Of a DNA stretch of 12,863 nucleotides, positions 6,826 through 12,863 are shown one piece after another. The position numbers were made by a program, and so were the translations under genes. The first letter of the stretch is position 1. Every line of letters starts with the position of its first letter. Below the pieces are notes generated by a model. That model was not told the origin of the DNA. It saw only the letters and a program-made list of their open reading frames with translations, and made no database searches. Source of the DNA: an uncultured Oscillospiraceae bacterium (GTDB lineage Bacteria; Bacillota; Clostridia; Oscillospirales; Ruminococcaceae); assembly GCA_900555435.1 (NCBI GenBank), contig USLH01000060.1:1-12863 (forward strand), read 5' to 3'.

Positions 6826-6850
6826 GAACCGGTTTTCAACCGGTTTTTTT
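6826..6850 (+). terminator. Intrinsic terminator of the lysine riboswitch expression platform
   Basis: AACCGGTT (6827-6834) and AACCGGTT (6838-6845) pair around TTC and run into seven T (6844-6850). The 5' arm bases CCGGT (6829-6833) are complementary to ACCGG (6760-6764) of the P1 3' strand. This gives a plausible antiterminator when P1 is open at low lysine. Confidence 0.85.
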
Positions 6851-6925
6851 CATACTATCCGGGAAACCTGCCTCATACACTGGAAAAGAGAACGCAAGTA
6901 AGAAGATAAAAGGATGGATCAGGCA

Positions 6926-8008
6926 ATGAAAACGTATCGTGTTGGAATCATCGGCGCAACGGGCATGGTAGGCCAGCGCTTTGCGACCCTCTTGGAAAAC
7001 CACCCCTGGTTTCAGGTGACCGCTCTGGCTGCTTCCGGAAGAAGCGCCGGGAAACCTTATGCCGAAGCTCTGGGGAACCGCTGGGTTATGAAGACCCCCA
7101 TCCCCGCAAAAATGGCGGATATGGTGCTTTTGAACGCCGCCGAAGACGTGGATCAAATGAAAGAGCTGGTGGATTTTGTCTTCTGTGCTGTCAACATGAG
7201 CAAGCCTGAGACGAAAGCGCTGGAAGAACTGTACGCCAAAGCGGAGATCCCCGTGGTCTCCAATAACTCCGCCAACCGGGGCATGGACGACGTCCCCATG
7301 GTGGTGCCGGAGATCAATGCCGACCACCTTTCCGTCATCGAGACCCAGCGCAAACGTCTGGGTACCAAGCGGGGCTTCATCGCCGTCAAGTCCAACTGCT
7401 CCCTGCAGAGCTACGTTCCCGCACTGCACCCCTTAAAGGACGTCTACGGCTTGAAGAGCGTCTTAGCCTGCACCTATCAGGCCATCTCCGGCGCCGGAAA
7501 AACCTTCGAGACCTTCCCCGACATCGTGGATAATGTCATTCCCTACATCGGCGGCGAGGAAGAAAAGAGCGAGCTGGAGCCTTTAAAGCTCTGGGGCAAG
7601 GTGGAAAACGGCCACATTGTCAACGCCTCCTCCCCCTCCATCACCACCCAGTGCCTGCGGGTCCCCGTCAGCGACGGCCATACCGCCGCCGTCTTCGCTG
7701 CCTTTGAAAAGAAGCCGGATCTGGATGAAATCAAGAAGCTCTGGGCAGAATTCAAAGGCGAGGCCCAGCGTTTGGAGCTTCCCTCCGCCCCCAAGCAGTT
7801 CCTGCACTACTTTGAAGAAAACGACCGTCCTCAGGCAAAGCTGGACCGGAATCTGGAGAATGGCATGGCTGTCTCCATCGGCCGTCTCCGTCCCGACAGC
7901 CAGTACGACATCAAGTTCGTCTGCCTCTCCCACAACACCCTGCGGGGCGCTGCAGGCGGCGCCGTCCTAATGGCGGAGCTGCTGGCCGCCAAGGGCTATC
8001 TGGACTGA
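6926..8008 (+). CDS. asd: Aspartate-semialdehyde dehydrogenase, archaeal/fungal-type subfamily
   Basis: Reduces aspartyl phosphate to aspartate semialdehyde with NADPH, the branch point for lysine/diaminopimelate, threonine and methionine. From the ATG at 6926 the protein has 360 residues. The nucleotide loop is GATGMVG (10-16), the catalytic Cys is about 158 in KSNCSLQ, and Arg245 and His252 lie in RVPVSDGH (245-252). The order of blocks and the SNNSANRGMDDVPMVVPEIN segment fit the archaeal/fungal-type enzyme rather than the shorter E. coli or Bacillus form. An in-frame ATG at 6914 lies directly against AAAAGG, too close for initiation. The ATG at 6926 places AAAGGA 11 bases upstream and begins the conserved part. 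It is the first gene under the lysine riboswitch. Confidence 0.95.
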   Translation: MKTYRVGIIGATGMVGQRFATLLENHPWFQVTALAASGRSAGKPYAEALGNRWVMKTPIPAKMADMVLLNAAEDVDQMKELVDFVFCAVNMSKPETKALEELYAKAEIPVVSNNSANRGMDDVPMVVPEINADHLSVIETQRKRLGTKRGFIAVKSNCSLQSYVPALHPLKDVYGLKSVLACTYQAISGAGKTFETFPDIVDNVIPYIGGEEEKSELEPLKLWGKVENGHIVNASSPSITTQCLRVPVSDGHTAAVFAAFEKKPDLDEIKKLWAEFKGEAQRLELPSAPKQFLHYFEENDRPQAKLDRNLENGMAVSIGRLRPDSQYDIKFVCLSHNTLRGAAGGAVLMAELLAAKGYLD

Positions 8009-8043
8009 ACCGATTTTCCCGGAAAAGATAGGAGGAATCCATT

Positions 8044-8934
8044 TTGAAAAAGAGAATTTTTACCGGAGCCGGTATTGCAATCCTCACCCCCATGCACGCC
8101 GACGGCAGCATCAACTGGGAGGAGTTCGGCCGTCTCATTGACTGGCAGATTGAAAACTCCACCGACGCCATCATCGTCTGCGGCACCACCGGCGAGTCTT
8201 CCACCATGTCCGATGAAGAGCACTTAAACGCCATCCGCTTTGCTGTGGAGCGGGCTGCCGGACGGGTCCCCGTGGTAGCCGGAGCCGGTTCCAACGACAC
8301 CGCCTACGCCGTTAATCTGGCGAAGGAGTCGAAGGAAGCCGGGGTAGACGGGATCCTGGTCGTCACCCCCTACTACAACAAGACCTCCCAGCGGGGTCTG
8401 ATCGCCCATTACAACACCATCGCCGACGCCACGGATCTTCCCATGATCCTTTACCACATCCCCGGCCGCACCGGCGTCACCATCGCCCCCCAGACCTTTA
8501 AAGAGCTCTCCAGGCACCCCAACATCGTTGCGGTGAAGGAAGCCTCCGGGAACATCTCGAAGATCGCCGAAACCAAATACCTCTGCGGCGATGATCTGGA
8601 TCTCTATTCCGGAAACGACGACCAGATCGTCCCCATCCTCTCTTTGGGCGGCATCGGCGTCATCTCCGTGCTCTCCCATGTGGCTCCCAAAGCCACCCAC
8701 GACATCTGCCAGCTTTACTTTGACGGCAAAGTGAAGGAAAGCGCCAGGCTCCAGCTGGAATACATGGATCTGATCCACGCTCTCTTCATCGACGTGAACC
8801 CCATCCCCGTCAAGGACGCCATGAACCAGATGGGCTTCGCCGCCGGCCCCTGCCGGATGCCTCTCTATCCCATGAGCGACGGCGACCGTGCCGTCCTCAC
8901 CGCAGCCTTGAAAAACCACGGGCTTTTAAAGTGA
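8044..8934 (+). CDS. dapA: 4-Hydroxy-tetrahydrodipicolinate synthase
   Basis: Condenses aspartate semialdehyde with pyruvate, the first committed step to diaminopimelate and lysine. The protein has 296 residues, standard. CGTTGES (46-52) carries the active-site Thr pair, Tyr110-Tyr111 fall in TPYYNKTSQ, Tyr137 in LYHIPGRTG, Arg142 in the same block, and the Schiff-base Lys165 in VKEASGN. The start codon is TTG at 8044, eight bases after AGGAGG (8030-8035). The next Met is at residue 17, inside the conserved barrel start, so TTG is the real start. It follows asd by 35 bases and is the last gene before a strong terminator, so asd-dapA is the lysine-regulated unit. Confidence 0.97.
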   Translation: MKKRIFTGAGIAILTPMHADGSINWEEFGRLIDWQIENSTDAIIVCGTTGESSTMSDEEHLNAIRFAVERAAGRVPVVAGAGSNDTAYAVNLAKESKEAGVDGILVVTPYYNKTSQRGLIAHYNTIADATDLPMILYHIPGRTGVTIAPQTFKELSRHPNIVAVKEASGNISKIAETKYLCGDDLDLYSGNDDQIVPILSLGGIGVISVLSHVAPKATHDICQLYFDGKVKESARLQLEYMDLIHALFIDVNPIPVKDAMNQMGFAAGPCRMPLYPMSDGDRAVLTAALKNHGLLK

Positions 8935-8942
8935 TTTCCCGA

Positions 8943-8974
8943 AGCGGGGCGGATTCCGGTCCGTCCCGCTTTTT
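8943..8974 (+). terminator. Rho-independent terminator after dapA
   Basis: AGCGGGGCGGA (8943-8953) pairs with TCCGTCCCGCT (8960-8970) with one G-U wobble, around a TTCCGG loop, and runs into TTTTT (8970-8974). It starts eight bases after the dapA stop. It should end the riboswitch-controlled transcript before the acetyltransferase gene and dapB. Confidence 0.92.
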
Positions 8975-9015
8975 GGCGGTCTCTCCAAACGTTTTTTCAA
9001 ATTTTTATTGCTTAA

Positions 9016-9186
9016 AAATTTCAGAAAGACGATTTTATCACATTTGAAGAATGTAAACAAATACTGCCTGCTGTGAGCAAAGGTAGAGCCGTTCTTATTA
9101 CAGTTGTTAGCGAAGATTATCCAAGAAGGATTTATCCGGAAGCTTTTGTTTTAAATAGTAACGGAATAACAAAAGTGGAATTGTAA
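9016..9186 (+). pseudogene. AT-rich C-terminal remnant of an unidentified gene
   Basis: The frame from 9016 to the TAA at 9184-9186 reads 56 residues. It includes KFQKDDFITFEECKQILPAV, then VLITVVSEDYPRRIYPEAF, and ends GITKVEL. A stop codon (9013-9015) precedes it. It has no ATG or TTG and no ribosome binding site; the only internal GTG (about residue 19) lacks a site too. The amino acid pattern looks like real protein, with alternating strands and charged turns. Base and codon use are far more AT-rich than the flanking genes, for example AAT, AGT, ATA and TTA codons. I read it as the tail of a transferred gene whose front was deleted. I do not recognise the family and assign no function. 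The rest of the 8975-9225 gap holds only AT-rich sequence. Confidence 0.5.
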
Positions 9187-9225
9187 CTGAACCGACCACC
9201 CACAATCAGCAAAGGAGCCACACCC

Positions 9226-9750
9226 ATGAAGATCCGACCGCTGAACAAAGAAACTTACGCCGGCACCTCCTTTACCGCCCGCTATCGAACTTGCGGCTTT
9301 TACGACATCTGTCCCTCTGAAAACAGCTTTCAGATTGAATATGTCCCCTTTGAAGCCCCTGTCGAAAAATTCTTTACCGATGAGCTCTTCGGCAAATGGC
9401 TGGAGGATCCGGTAGCTTTCGGAGCCTTTGAAAACGGGAAGCTGCTGGGCTTCGTGGAAGGTTCCATGGAAAGCTGGAACAACCGCTTCCGGATCAGCAA
9501 CATCTGTCTCTTTGAAGTAGAAAACCGCAGAGCTGGGATCGGAACGCTCTTAATGGACACCATCACTCGGCAGGCTCTCTCCCTCGGCGCACGGATGCTC
9601 GTTCTGGAGACCCAGTCCTGCAATGAAAACGCCATCGCTTTCTATCAAAAGAACGGCTTTGAGTGGATCGGCTTCGACCGCTACGCCTATTCCAACACGG
9701 ATCCGGAGCGACATGAGATCCGCATCGAAATGGGGAAAAAGCTGAAATAA
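9226..9750 (+). CDS. GNAT-family N-acetyltransferase
   Basis: Probably transfers an acetyl group from acetyl-CoA to an amine of a small molecule or protein; the substrate is unknown. The protein has 174 residues. The acetyl-CoA binding motif A is ENRRAGIGTLLMD (99-111, with the R-x-x-G-x-G pattern at 101-106). ETQSCNENAIAFYQKNGF (128-145) is the typical beta5-alpha4 region. The general layout, with a FEAP segment near residue 42 and LETQ before the asparagine-rich turn, weakly recalls streptothricin acetyltransferases, but this is only a resemblance. The ATG at 9226 has AAAGGAG eight bases upstream. It sits between the dapA terminator and dapB and is not a known lysine pathway enzyme, so it may be a later insertion. 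It is probably co-transcribed with dapB. Confidence 0.88.
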   Translation: MKIRPLNKETYAGTSFTARYRTCGFYDICPSENSFQIEYVPFEAPVEKFFTDELFGKWLEDPVAFGAFENGKLLGFVEGSMESWNNRFRISNICLFEVENRRAGIGTLLMDTITRQALSLGARMLVLETQSCNENAIAFYQKNGFEWIGFDRYAYSNTDPERHEIRIEMGKKLK

Positions 9751-9760
9751 CGCTTATAAA

Positions 9761-9788
9761 AAATCAGACGTTTCATATCAACTGATTT
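9761..9788. repeat. Seven-base inverted repeat upstream of dapB
   Basis: AAATCAG (9761-9767) and CTGATTT (9782-9788) are exact inverted repeats around a 14-base loop. They lie in the 60-base gap between the acetyltransferase stop and the dapB start. No T-run follows. It may be an operator or chance; no clear promoter is seen beside it. Confidence 0.25.
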
Positions 9789-9810
9789 ACAAAAGAAAGG
9801 AATGAATCCT

Positions 9811-10575
9811 ATGTTGAATCTTATGCTCTGCGGCTGCCAGGGAAAAATGGGCCGCGTCATCGAAGAATGCACCCTGACCAGGGGCGACTGCCGCATCGCC
9901 GCCGGCATCGACCTGAATACGGAGGAAAAACGGGACTTTCCCGTCTACGCCTCCCCCGCCGACTGCAAGGAAGCGATGGACGCCATCATCGACTTTTCCC
10001 ACCCCAATTCCTTAAACGGCCTCCTCGCCTACGCCAAGACCCACAAGACCCCTCTGGTCATCGCCACCACCGGCTATTCCAAGGAGCAGATCGACCAGAT
10101 CCACGAAGCCGCCAGGGAGATCCCCCTCTTCTTTACCTTTAATATGTCCCTGGGAGTCAACCTGCTGGCGGACTTAGCACGCCGTGCCACCGCTGTCTTA
10201 GGCGATCAGTTCGACATCGAGATCATCGAAAAGCACCACAACCGCAAGGTGGACGCCCCCAGCGGCACCGCCCTTATGCTGGCCGACGCCATCAACGAGA
10301 CTCTGGGCAACAAGGACGTCTACGTCTACGACCGCCACTCCGTCCGAAAAAAACGGAACGAAAACGAGATCGGCATCTCCTCCGTCCGGGGCGGCACCAT
10401 CGTCGGCGAACATGAGATCCTCTTTGCCGGCCGGGACGAGGTCATTACCCTGACCCACACTGCCATGTCCCGGGAAATTTTTGCGGTAGGCGCCCTCAAC
10501 GCCGCCGTCTACCTCTCCTCCAAAACGGAAGCGGGCCTCTACGATATGTCTGACCTGATCCGGGAGCAGAAGTAA
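9811..10575 (+). CDS. dapB: 4-Hydroxy-tetrahydrodipicolinate reductase
   Basis: Reduces the DapA product with NAD(P)H, the second committed step to diaminopimelate and lysine. From the ATG at 9811 the protein has 254 residues. The nucleotide-binding loop is GCQGKMG (8-14), followed by DFSHP (61-65) and ATTGYS (85-90). The catalytic block is EKHHNRKVDAPSGTA (140-154). GISSVRGGTIVGEHEI (188-203) is the conserved C-domain strand. An ATG at 9802 directly abuts AAAGGA, while the ATG at 9811 places the same site nine bases upstream and gives the family-typical start, so I chose 9811. It follows the acetyltransferase by 60 bases and is cut off from asd-dapA by the terminator at 8943-8974, so its control is probably separate from the riboswitch. 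Confidence 0.96.
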   Translation: MLNLMLCGCQGKMGRVIEECTLTRGDCRIAAGIDLNTEEKRDFPVYASPADCKEAMDAIIDFSHPNSLNGLLAYAKTHKTPLVIATTGYSKEQIDQIHEAAREIPLFFTFNMSLGVNLLADLARRATAVLGDQFDIEIIEKHHNRKVDAPSGTALMLADAINETLGNKDVYVYDRHSVRKKRNENEIGISSVRGGTIVGEHEILFAGRDEVITLTHTAMSREIFAVGALNAAVYLSSKTEAGLYDMSDLIREQK

Positions 10576-10605
10576 CGCTGCCTTTCCCACCGAAAGGAGC
10601 CTTTT

Positions 10606-10968
10606 ATGAAGCCGATCCGAACCGAACCGTTCTTCCAGATCACCATAGAAGCCCCTTTTCTTACCCAGATTTTCCCCTTCTTCCGGGAAAATAACCTCCC
10701 CCTTGAAACCGGTTTCCTGCTTCCGGAGAAGCTCACCTTTTTCCTTCCGGAGCTGAAACACTTCTTTTTCCTTCTTCCCACCCTTCGGCAACAGATGCCG
10801 GAGCTGCGGCTTTGGATTCGCCCCGTCCGGGCGCTGACCCTTCCCTCCGGCAGCCCATTCCCCGAAGCGGAGATCCTCTTTTTCTCCGAGACGGACGGAA
10901 AGCTGCGGATTTTTCTCGATTTTTCCGATGCGGAACAGTTTTTTGGAATTGGGAAAATAGATTTGTAA
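10606..10968 (+). CDS. Phenylalanine-rich protein of unknown function, 120 residues
   Basis: I do not recognise this protein. The ATG at 10606 has AAAGGAG (10593-10599) six bases upstream and starts 30 bases after the dapB stop, so it is probably co-transcribed with dapB. It has 19 Phe and 13 Pro in 120 residues, no Cys, one Trp, and repeated hydrophobic-Pro-charged units such as PFFRENNLPLE, LLPEKLTFFLPEL and LLPTLRQQMPEL. There is no signal peptide, no clean transmembrane helix and no known motif. The second half (ALTLPSGSPFPEAEILFFSE, then GKLRIFLDF) looks like beta strands, so a small soluble alpha/beta protein is possible. A longer frame on the opposite strand is a shadow with basic, low-complexity sequence and no ribosome binding site. 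Confidence 0.7.
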   Translation: MKPIRTEPFFQITIEAPFLTQIFPFFRENNLPLETGFLLPEKLTFFLPELKHFFFLLPTLRQQMPELRLWIRPVRALTLPSGSPFPEAEILFFSETDGKLRIFLDFSDAEQFFGIGKIDL

Positions 10969-10981
10969 ATTTTTTGTAAAT
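10961..10981 (+). promoter_or_regulatory. AT-rich UP-like element with two TTTGTAAAT repeats before the rpsB promoter
   Basis: Two exact copies of TTTGTAAAT (10962-10970 and 10973-10981) are 11 bases apart, one helical turn. They occupy about -59 to -39 relative to the predicted rpsB start, where UP elements contact the RNA polymerase alpha subunit. The first copy overlaps the stop codon of the upstream gene. Confidence 0.55.
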
Positions 10982-10984
10982 CCA

Positions 10985-11013
10985 TTGCGAATCTCGACGG
11001 ATTATGTTATAAT
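10985..11013 (+). promoter_or_regulatory. Extended -10 promoter for rpsB-tsf
   Basis: TTGCGA (10985-10990) and a perfect TATAAT (11008-11013) are separated by 17 bases. TG at 11005-11006 forms an extended -10 motif. The predicted start is near 11020, giving a leader of about 123 bases. This fits a strong ribosomal protein promoter. Confidence 0.88.
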
Positions 11014-11050
11014 AATCAATGCATTACGCACGCACGGTGTTTCCACGCAT

Positions 11051-11075
11051 GGTGCTGAACTGTGTCAGTTGCGCC
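11051..11075 (+). promoter_or_regulatory. Bulged stem-loop in the rpsB leader
   Basis: GGTGC/GCGCC (one wobble) and AACTG/CAGTT stack with a two-base bulge (TG) around a TGT loop. A second, shorter stem GGATC/GATCC lies at 11093-11110, before the ribosome binding site at 11127-11132. The arrangement could be a binding site for S2 autoregulation, by analogy with S2 leaders in gammaproteobacteria. I do not recognise it as a described Firmicute motif. Confidence 0.45.
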
Positions 11076-11142
11076 GGAATCTGTGCGGAGGTGGATCCCT
11101 CAAGAGATCCAAAAAACCAAATTTTTAGGAGGTACCCCTACT

Positions 11143-11877
11143 ATGGCAGTTGTATCCATGAAGCAGCTTCTGGAAGCAGGCGTGCATTTCGGCCACCAGA
11201 CCAGAAGATGGAACCCCAAAATGGCTCCCTACATTTTCACCGAGAGAAACGGCATCTACATCATTGATCTGCAGAAGACCGTGAAGAAGCTGGAAGAAGC
11301 CTATATGTTTGTCCGTGACACTGCGGCAAACGGCGGCGAGATCCTCTTCGTCGGCACCAAGAAGCAGGCCGGTGATTCCGTCAAGGAAGAGGCCGAGCGC
11401 TGCGGCATGCACTACGTCAATGCCCGCTGGCTGGGCGGCATGCTGACCAACTTCAAGACCATCCGCCGCCGCATCGAGCGTCTGGCTCAGCTCCGGAAAA
11501 TGGAAGAGGACGGCACCTTTGAGCTGCTGCCCAAGAAGGAAGTTGTCAAGCTGAAACTCGAGATTGAGAAGCTGGAAAAATTCATCGGCGGCATCAAAAA
11601 CATGGCTGAGCTCCCCGCTGCTCTCTTCATCGTTGATCCCAAGAAGGAAAAGATTGCTGTTTCCGAAGCCAGAAAGCTGGGCATCCCGATCGTTGCTATC
11701 GTTGACACCAACTGCGACCCCGATGAGGTCGATTACGTCATCCCCGGCAACGACGACGCTATCCGCGCCATCCGCCTGATTGCCGCCACTATGGCAAACG
11801 CGGTTGTCGAAGGCCGTCAGGGCGAAGAGAACACCGAGGCTCCCGCAGCCGAGGAAGCCGCTCCCGCCGCGGAATAA
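11143..11877 (+). CDS. rpsB: 30S ribosomal protein S2
   Basis: Component of the small ribosomal subunit, needed for S1 or mRNA docking in many bacteria. The protein has 244 residues. MKQLLEAGVHFGHQTRRWNPKMAPYIF and NGIYIIDLQKT near the start, RWLGGMLTNFKTI (about 108-120), LFIVDPKKEKIAVSEA and VDTNCDPDEVDYVIPGNDDAIRAIRL are all S2 signatures. The C-terminus ends in an Ala/Glu-rich acidic tail of about 20 residues. The open frame extends back to 11062, but the ATG at 11143 is right: it has TAGGAGGT ten bases upstream and the family-standard start. Codon use is strongly biased towards C/G-ending codons, as expected for a highly expressed gene. It is transcribed from the promoter at 10985-11013 and followed by tsf. 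Confidence 0.98.
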   Translation: MAVVSMKQLLEAGVHFGHQTRRWNPKMAPYIFTERNGIYIIDLQKTVKKLEEAYMFVRDTAANGGEILFVGTKKQAGDSVKEEAERCGMHYVNARWLGGMLTNFKTIRRRIERLAQLRKMEEDGTFELLPKKEVVKLKLEIEKLEKFIGGIKNMAELPAALFIVDPKKEKIAVSEARKLGIPIVAIVDTNCDPDEVDYVIPGNDDAIRAIRLIAATMANAVVEGRQGEENTEAPAAEEAAPAAE

Positions 11878-11888
11878 TTGCACAATCG

Positions 11889-11919
11889 AAAAGCGCCCGC
11901 CGCGCGACGGGCGCTTTTT
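11889..11919 (+). terminator. Intrinsic terminator or attenuator between rpsB and tsf
   Basis: AAAAGCGCCCG (11889-11899) pairs with CGGGCGCTTTT (11908-11918) around an eight-base loop and runs into T. It lies 12 bases after the rpsB stop and 41 bases before tsf. No separate promoter for tsf is evident in the remaining gap, so partial termination that lowers tsf relative to rpsB is the likely role. Confidence 0.88.
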
Positions 11920-11959
11920 CAGAATCGAAGGATACTATTTCAATTAGGAGGAAATAACC

Positions 11960-12863
11960 ATGGCATTTACTGCTGCTGATGTTAAGAAACTGCGTGAAAT
12001 GACCAACGTCGGTATGATGGACTGCAAGAAGGCGCTCACTGAGACCGACGGCGATATGGATAAGGCCGTTGAATGGCTGCGTGAAAAGGGTCTGGCCAAG
12101 GCCGCCAAGAAGGCGAACCGCATTGCTGCCGAGGGCATGGCTTACGCCACTGTCTGCGAAAAGTGCGGGGTCGGCGCTGTTGTCGAGGTCAACTGCGAGA
12201 CCGACTTCTGCGCGAAGTCCGCTCCGTTCGTCGAGTTCGTCAAGGATATCTGCAAGGTCGTCCTGCAGGATAACCCCGCTGATGTTGCCGCTCTGATGGA
12301 GTGCAAGTACCCCGGCACCGAGCTCAAGGTCTCCGAGGTCCTTCCCGAGAAGGTCATGTCCATCGGCGAAAACCTGCAGATCCGCCGCTTCAAGCGCTTC
12401 GACAAGAACACCTCCGTTTCCTACGTCCACGCGGGCGGCAAGATCGGCGTTCTCGTCAACCTCGAGGTTGAGGGCGGCATCGACGCTACCACCATCGGCA
12501 AGGACGTTGCAATGCAGATCGCGGCGCTGAACCCCCGTTTCTGGGACAAGAGCCTCGTGACCGACGACGTTCTCGCAGAAGAGAAGAAGATCCTCGTTGC
12601 CCAGATGGACAACGATCCCAAGATGGCTTCCAAGCCCCAGCAGGTCAAGGAAAAGATCGCTGCCGGCAAGATCAACAAGTTCTACGAAGAGAACTGCCTG
12701 CTCCAGCAGCCGTTCGTCAAGGATGGCGCTGTCTCCGTTGAGCAGTACATGGCTGCCGCTGCCAAGGAGCTTGGCGGCAAGGTCAAGTTCGTTGACGCTG
12801 TCCGCTTTGAAAAGGGCGAGGGCATCGAGAAGAAGCAGGAAGACTTCGCTGCCGAAGTCGCTG
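11960..12863 (+). CDS. tsf: Translation elongation factor Ts (C-terminus cut by right edge)
   Basis: Nucleotide exchange factor that releases GDP from EF-Tu. 301 residues are visible and nearly the whole protein is present; only the last few residues and the stop are missing. The N-terminal UBA-like domain carries MAFTAADVKKLREMTNVGMMDCKKAL, followed by the VNCETDFCAKSAPFVEFVKDI core block with the conserved TDF residues that contact EF-Tu. Later come GGKIGVLVNLE and IAALNPRF. The ATG at 11960 has AGGAGG (11946-11951) eight bases upstream. It lies downstream of rpsB in the usual rpsB-tsf order, past an intergenic hairpin terminator. Six Cys in the first 125 residues are more than many EF-Ts carry, but no metal motif is evident. 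Confidence 0.97.
   Translation, partial: MAFTAADVKKLREMTNVGMMDCKKALTETDGDMDKAVEWLREKGLAKAAKKANRIAAEGMAYATVCEKCGVGAVVEVNCETDFCAKSAPFVEFVKDICKVVLQDNPADVAALMECKYPGTELKVSEVLPEKVMSIGENLQIRRFKRFDKNTSVSYVHAGGKIGVLVNLEVEGGIDATTIGKDVAMQIAALNPRFWDKSLVTDDVLAEEKKILVAQMDNDPKMASKPQQVKEKIAAGKINKFYEENCLLQQPFVKDGAVSVEQYMAAAAKELGGKVKFVDAVRFEKGEGIEKKQEDFAAEVA

Noticed and set aside
6015..6839. Minus-strand frame of 274 codons crossing the riboswitch region and queA
   Set aside because: It overlaps the queA gene out of frame and the lysine riboswitch; the sequence is low-complexity and has no start signal.
8224..8919. Minus-strand frame of 231 codons opposite dapA (and similar ones opposite asd, dapB and rpsB)
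   Set aside because: GC-rich third positions of the real gene create long antisense frames; the Gly/Val/Asp-rich translation has no family features.
9187..9225. Promoter for the acetyltransferase-dapB unit in the AT-rich gap
   Set aside because: Several AT-rich hexamers exist between 9000 and 9225, but no pair with good matches and 16-18 base spacing could be defended.
10539..10985. Minus-strand frame of 148 codons opposite the Phe-rich protein
   Set aside because: Ser/Arg/Lys-rich, no ribosome binding site, and it would overlap the dapB end; the plus-strand frame has a good site and operon spacing.
11062..11142. Upstream extension of rpsB to an ATG at 11062
   Set aside because: No ribosome binding site; the extension crosses the leader stems, and the ATG at 11143 has TAGGAGGT and the standard S2 start.
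11019..11267. Possible leader peptide starting at 11019 in the rpsB leader
   Set aside because: The ATG is at the predicted transcription start with no ribosome binding site, and the frame runs deep into rpsB out of frame.
1..12863. CRISPR arrays, insertion sequences, prophage genes, tRNA or rRNA genes
   Set aside because: No regularly spaced repeats, transposase or phage motifs, or tRNA-like cloverleaf sequences were seen on either strand.

Overview
The window looks like ordinary chromosomal DNA of a GC-rich, low-branching Firmicute, most likely a Clostridia member of the Oscillospiraceae/Ruminococcaceae kind. The signs are strong AGGAGG-type ribosome binding sites, sigma-A style promoters with 17-base spacers, a lysine (L-box) riboswitch, TTG start codons, and the family resemblance of the proteins. 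I cannot name the species from the sequence.

Left half, minus strand (read from 6421 down to 1). queA and tgt (queuosine modification of tRNA) come first. A two-gene NAD salvage unit with its own promoter follows (a nicotinamidase-like hydrolase and pncB), closed by a strong terminator. A third unit with its own promoter holds tsaE and tsaB (t6A modification of tRNA), then rpiB and upp (ribose phosphate and uracil salvage). upp runs off the left edge. PRPP/ribose use links the NAD, rpiB and upp genes; tRNA modification links queA, tgt, tsaE and tsaB.

Centre, divergent (6434-6925). A perfect TTGACA-17-TATGAT promoter on the plus strand drives a lysine riboswitch of about 170 bases, followed by a terminator hairpin and then asd and dapA. 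These are the first two enzymes committed towards diaminopimelate and lysine. A clear terminator after dapA closes this unit.

Right half, plus strand. Between dapA and dapB lie an AT-rich, start-less coding remnant and a GNAT acetyltransferase gene, so dapB is probably outside direct lysine riboswitch control. dapB is followed by a phenylalanine-rich 120-residue protein I do not recognise. Then comes a strong promoter with an AT-rich upstream element, a structured leader, rpsB (ribosomal protein S2), an intergenic terminator/attenuator, and tsf (elongation factor Ts), which runs off the right edge.

No tRNA, rRNA, CRISPR array, insertion sequence or prophage gene was seen. I found no clearly new multi-gene system. 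The points most worth a second look are the riboswitch expression platform, the remnant between dapA and dapB, the interlocking inverted repeats between pncB and tsaE, and the rpsB leader.
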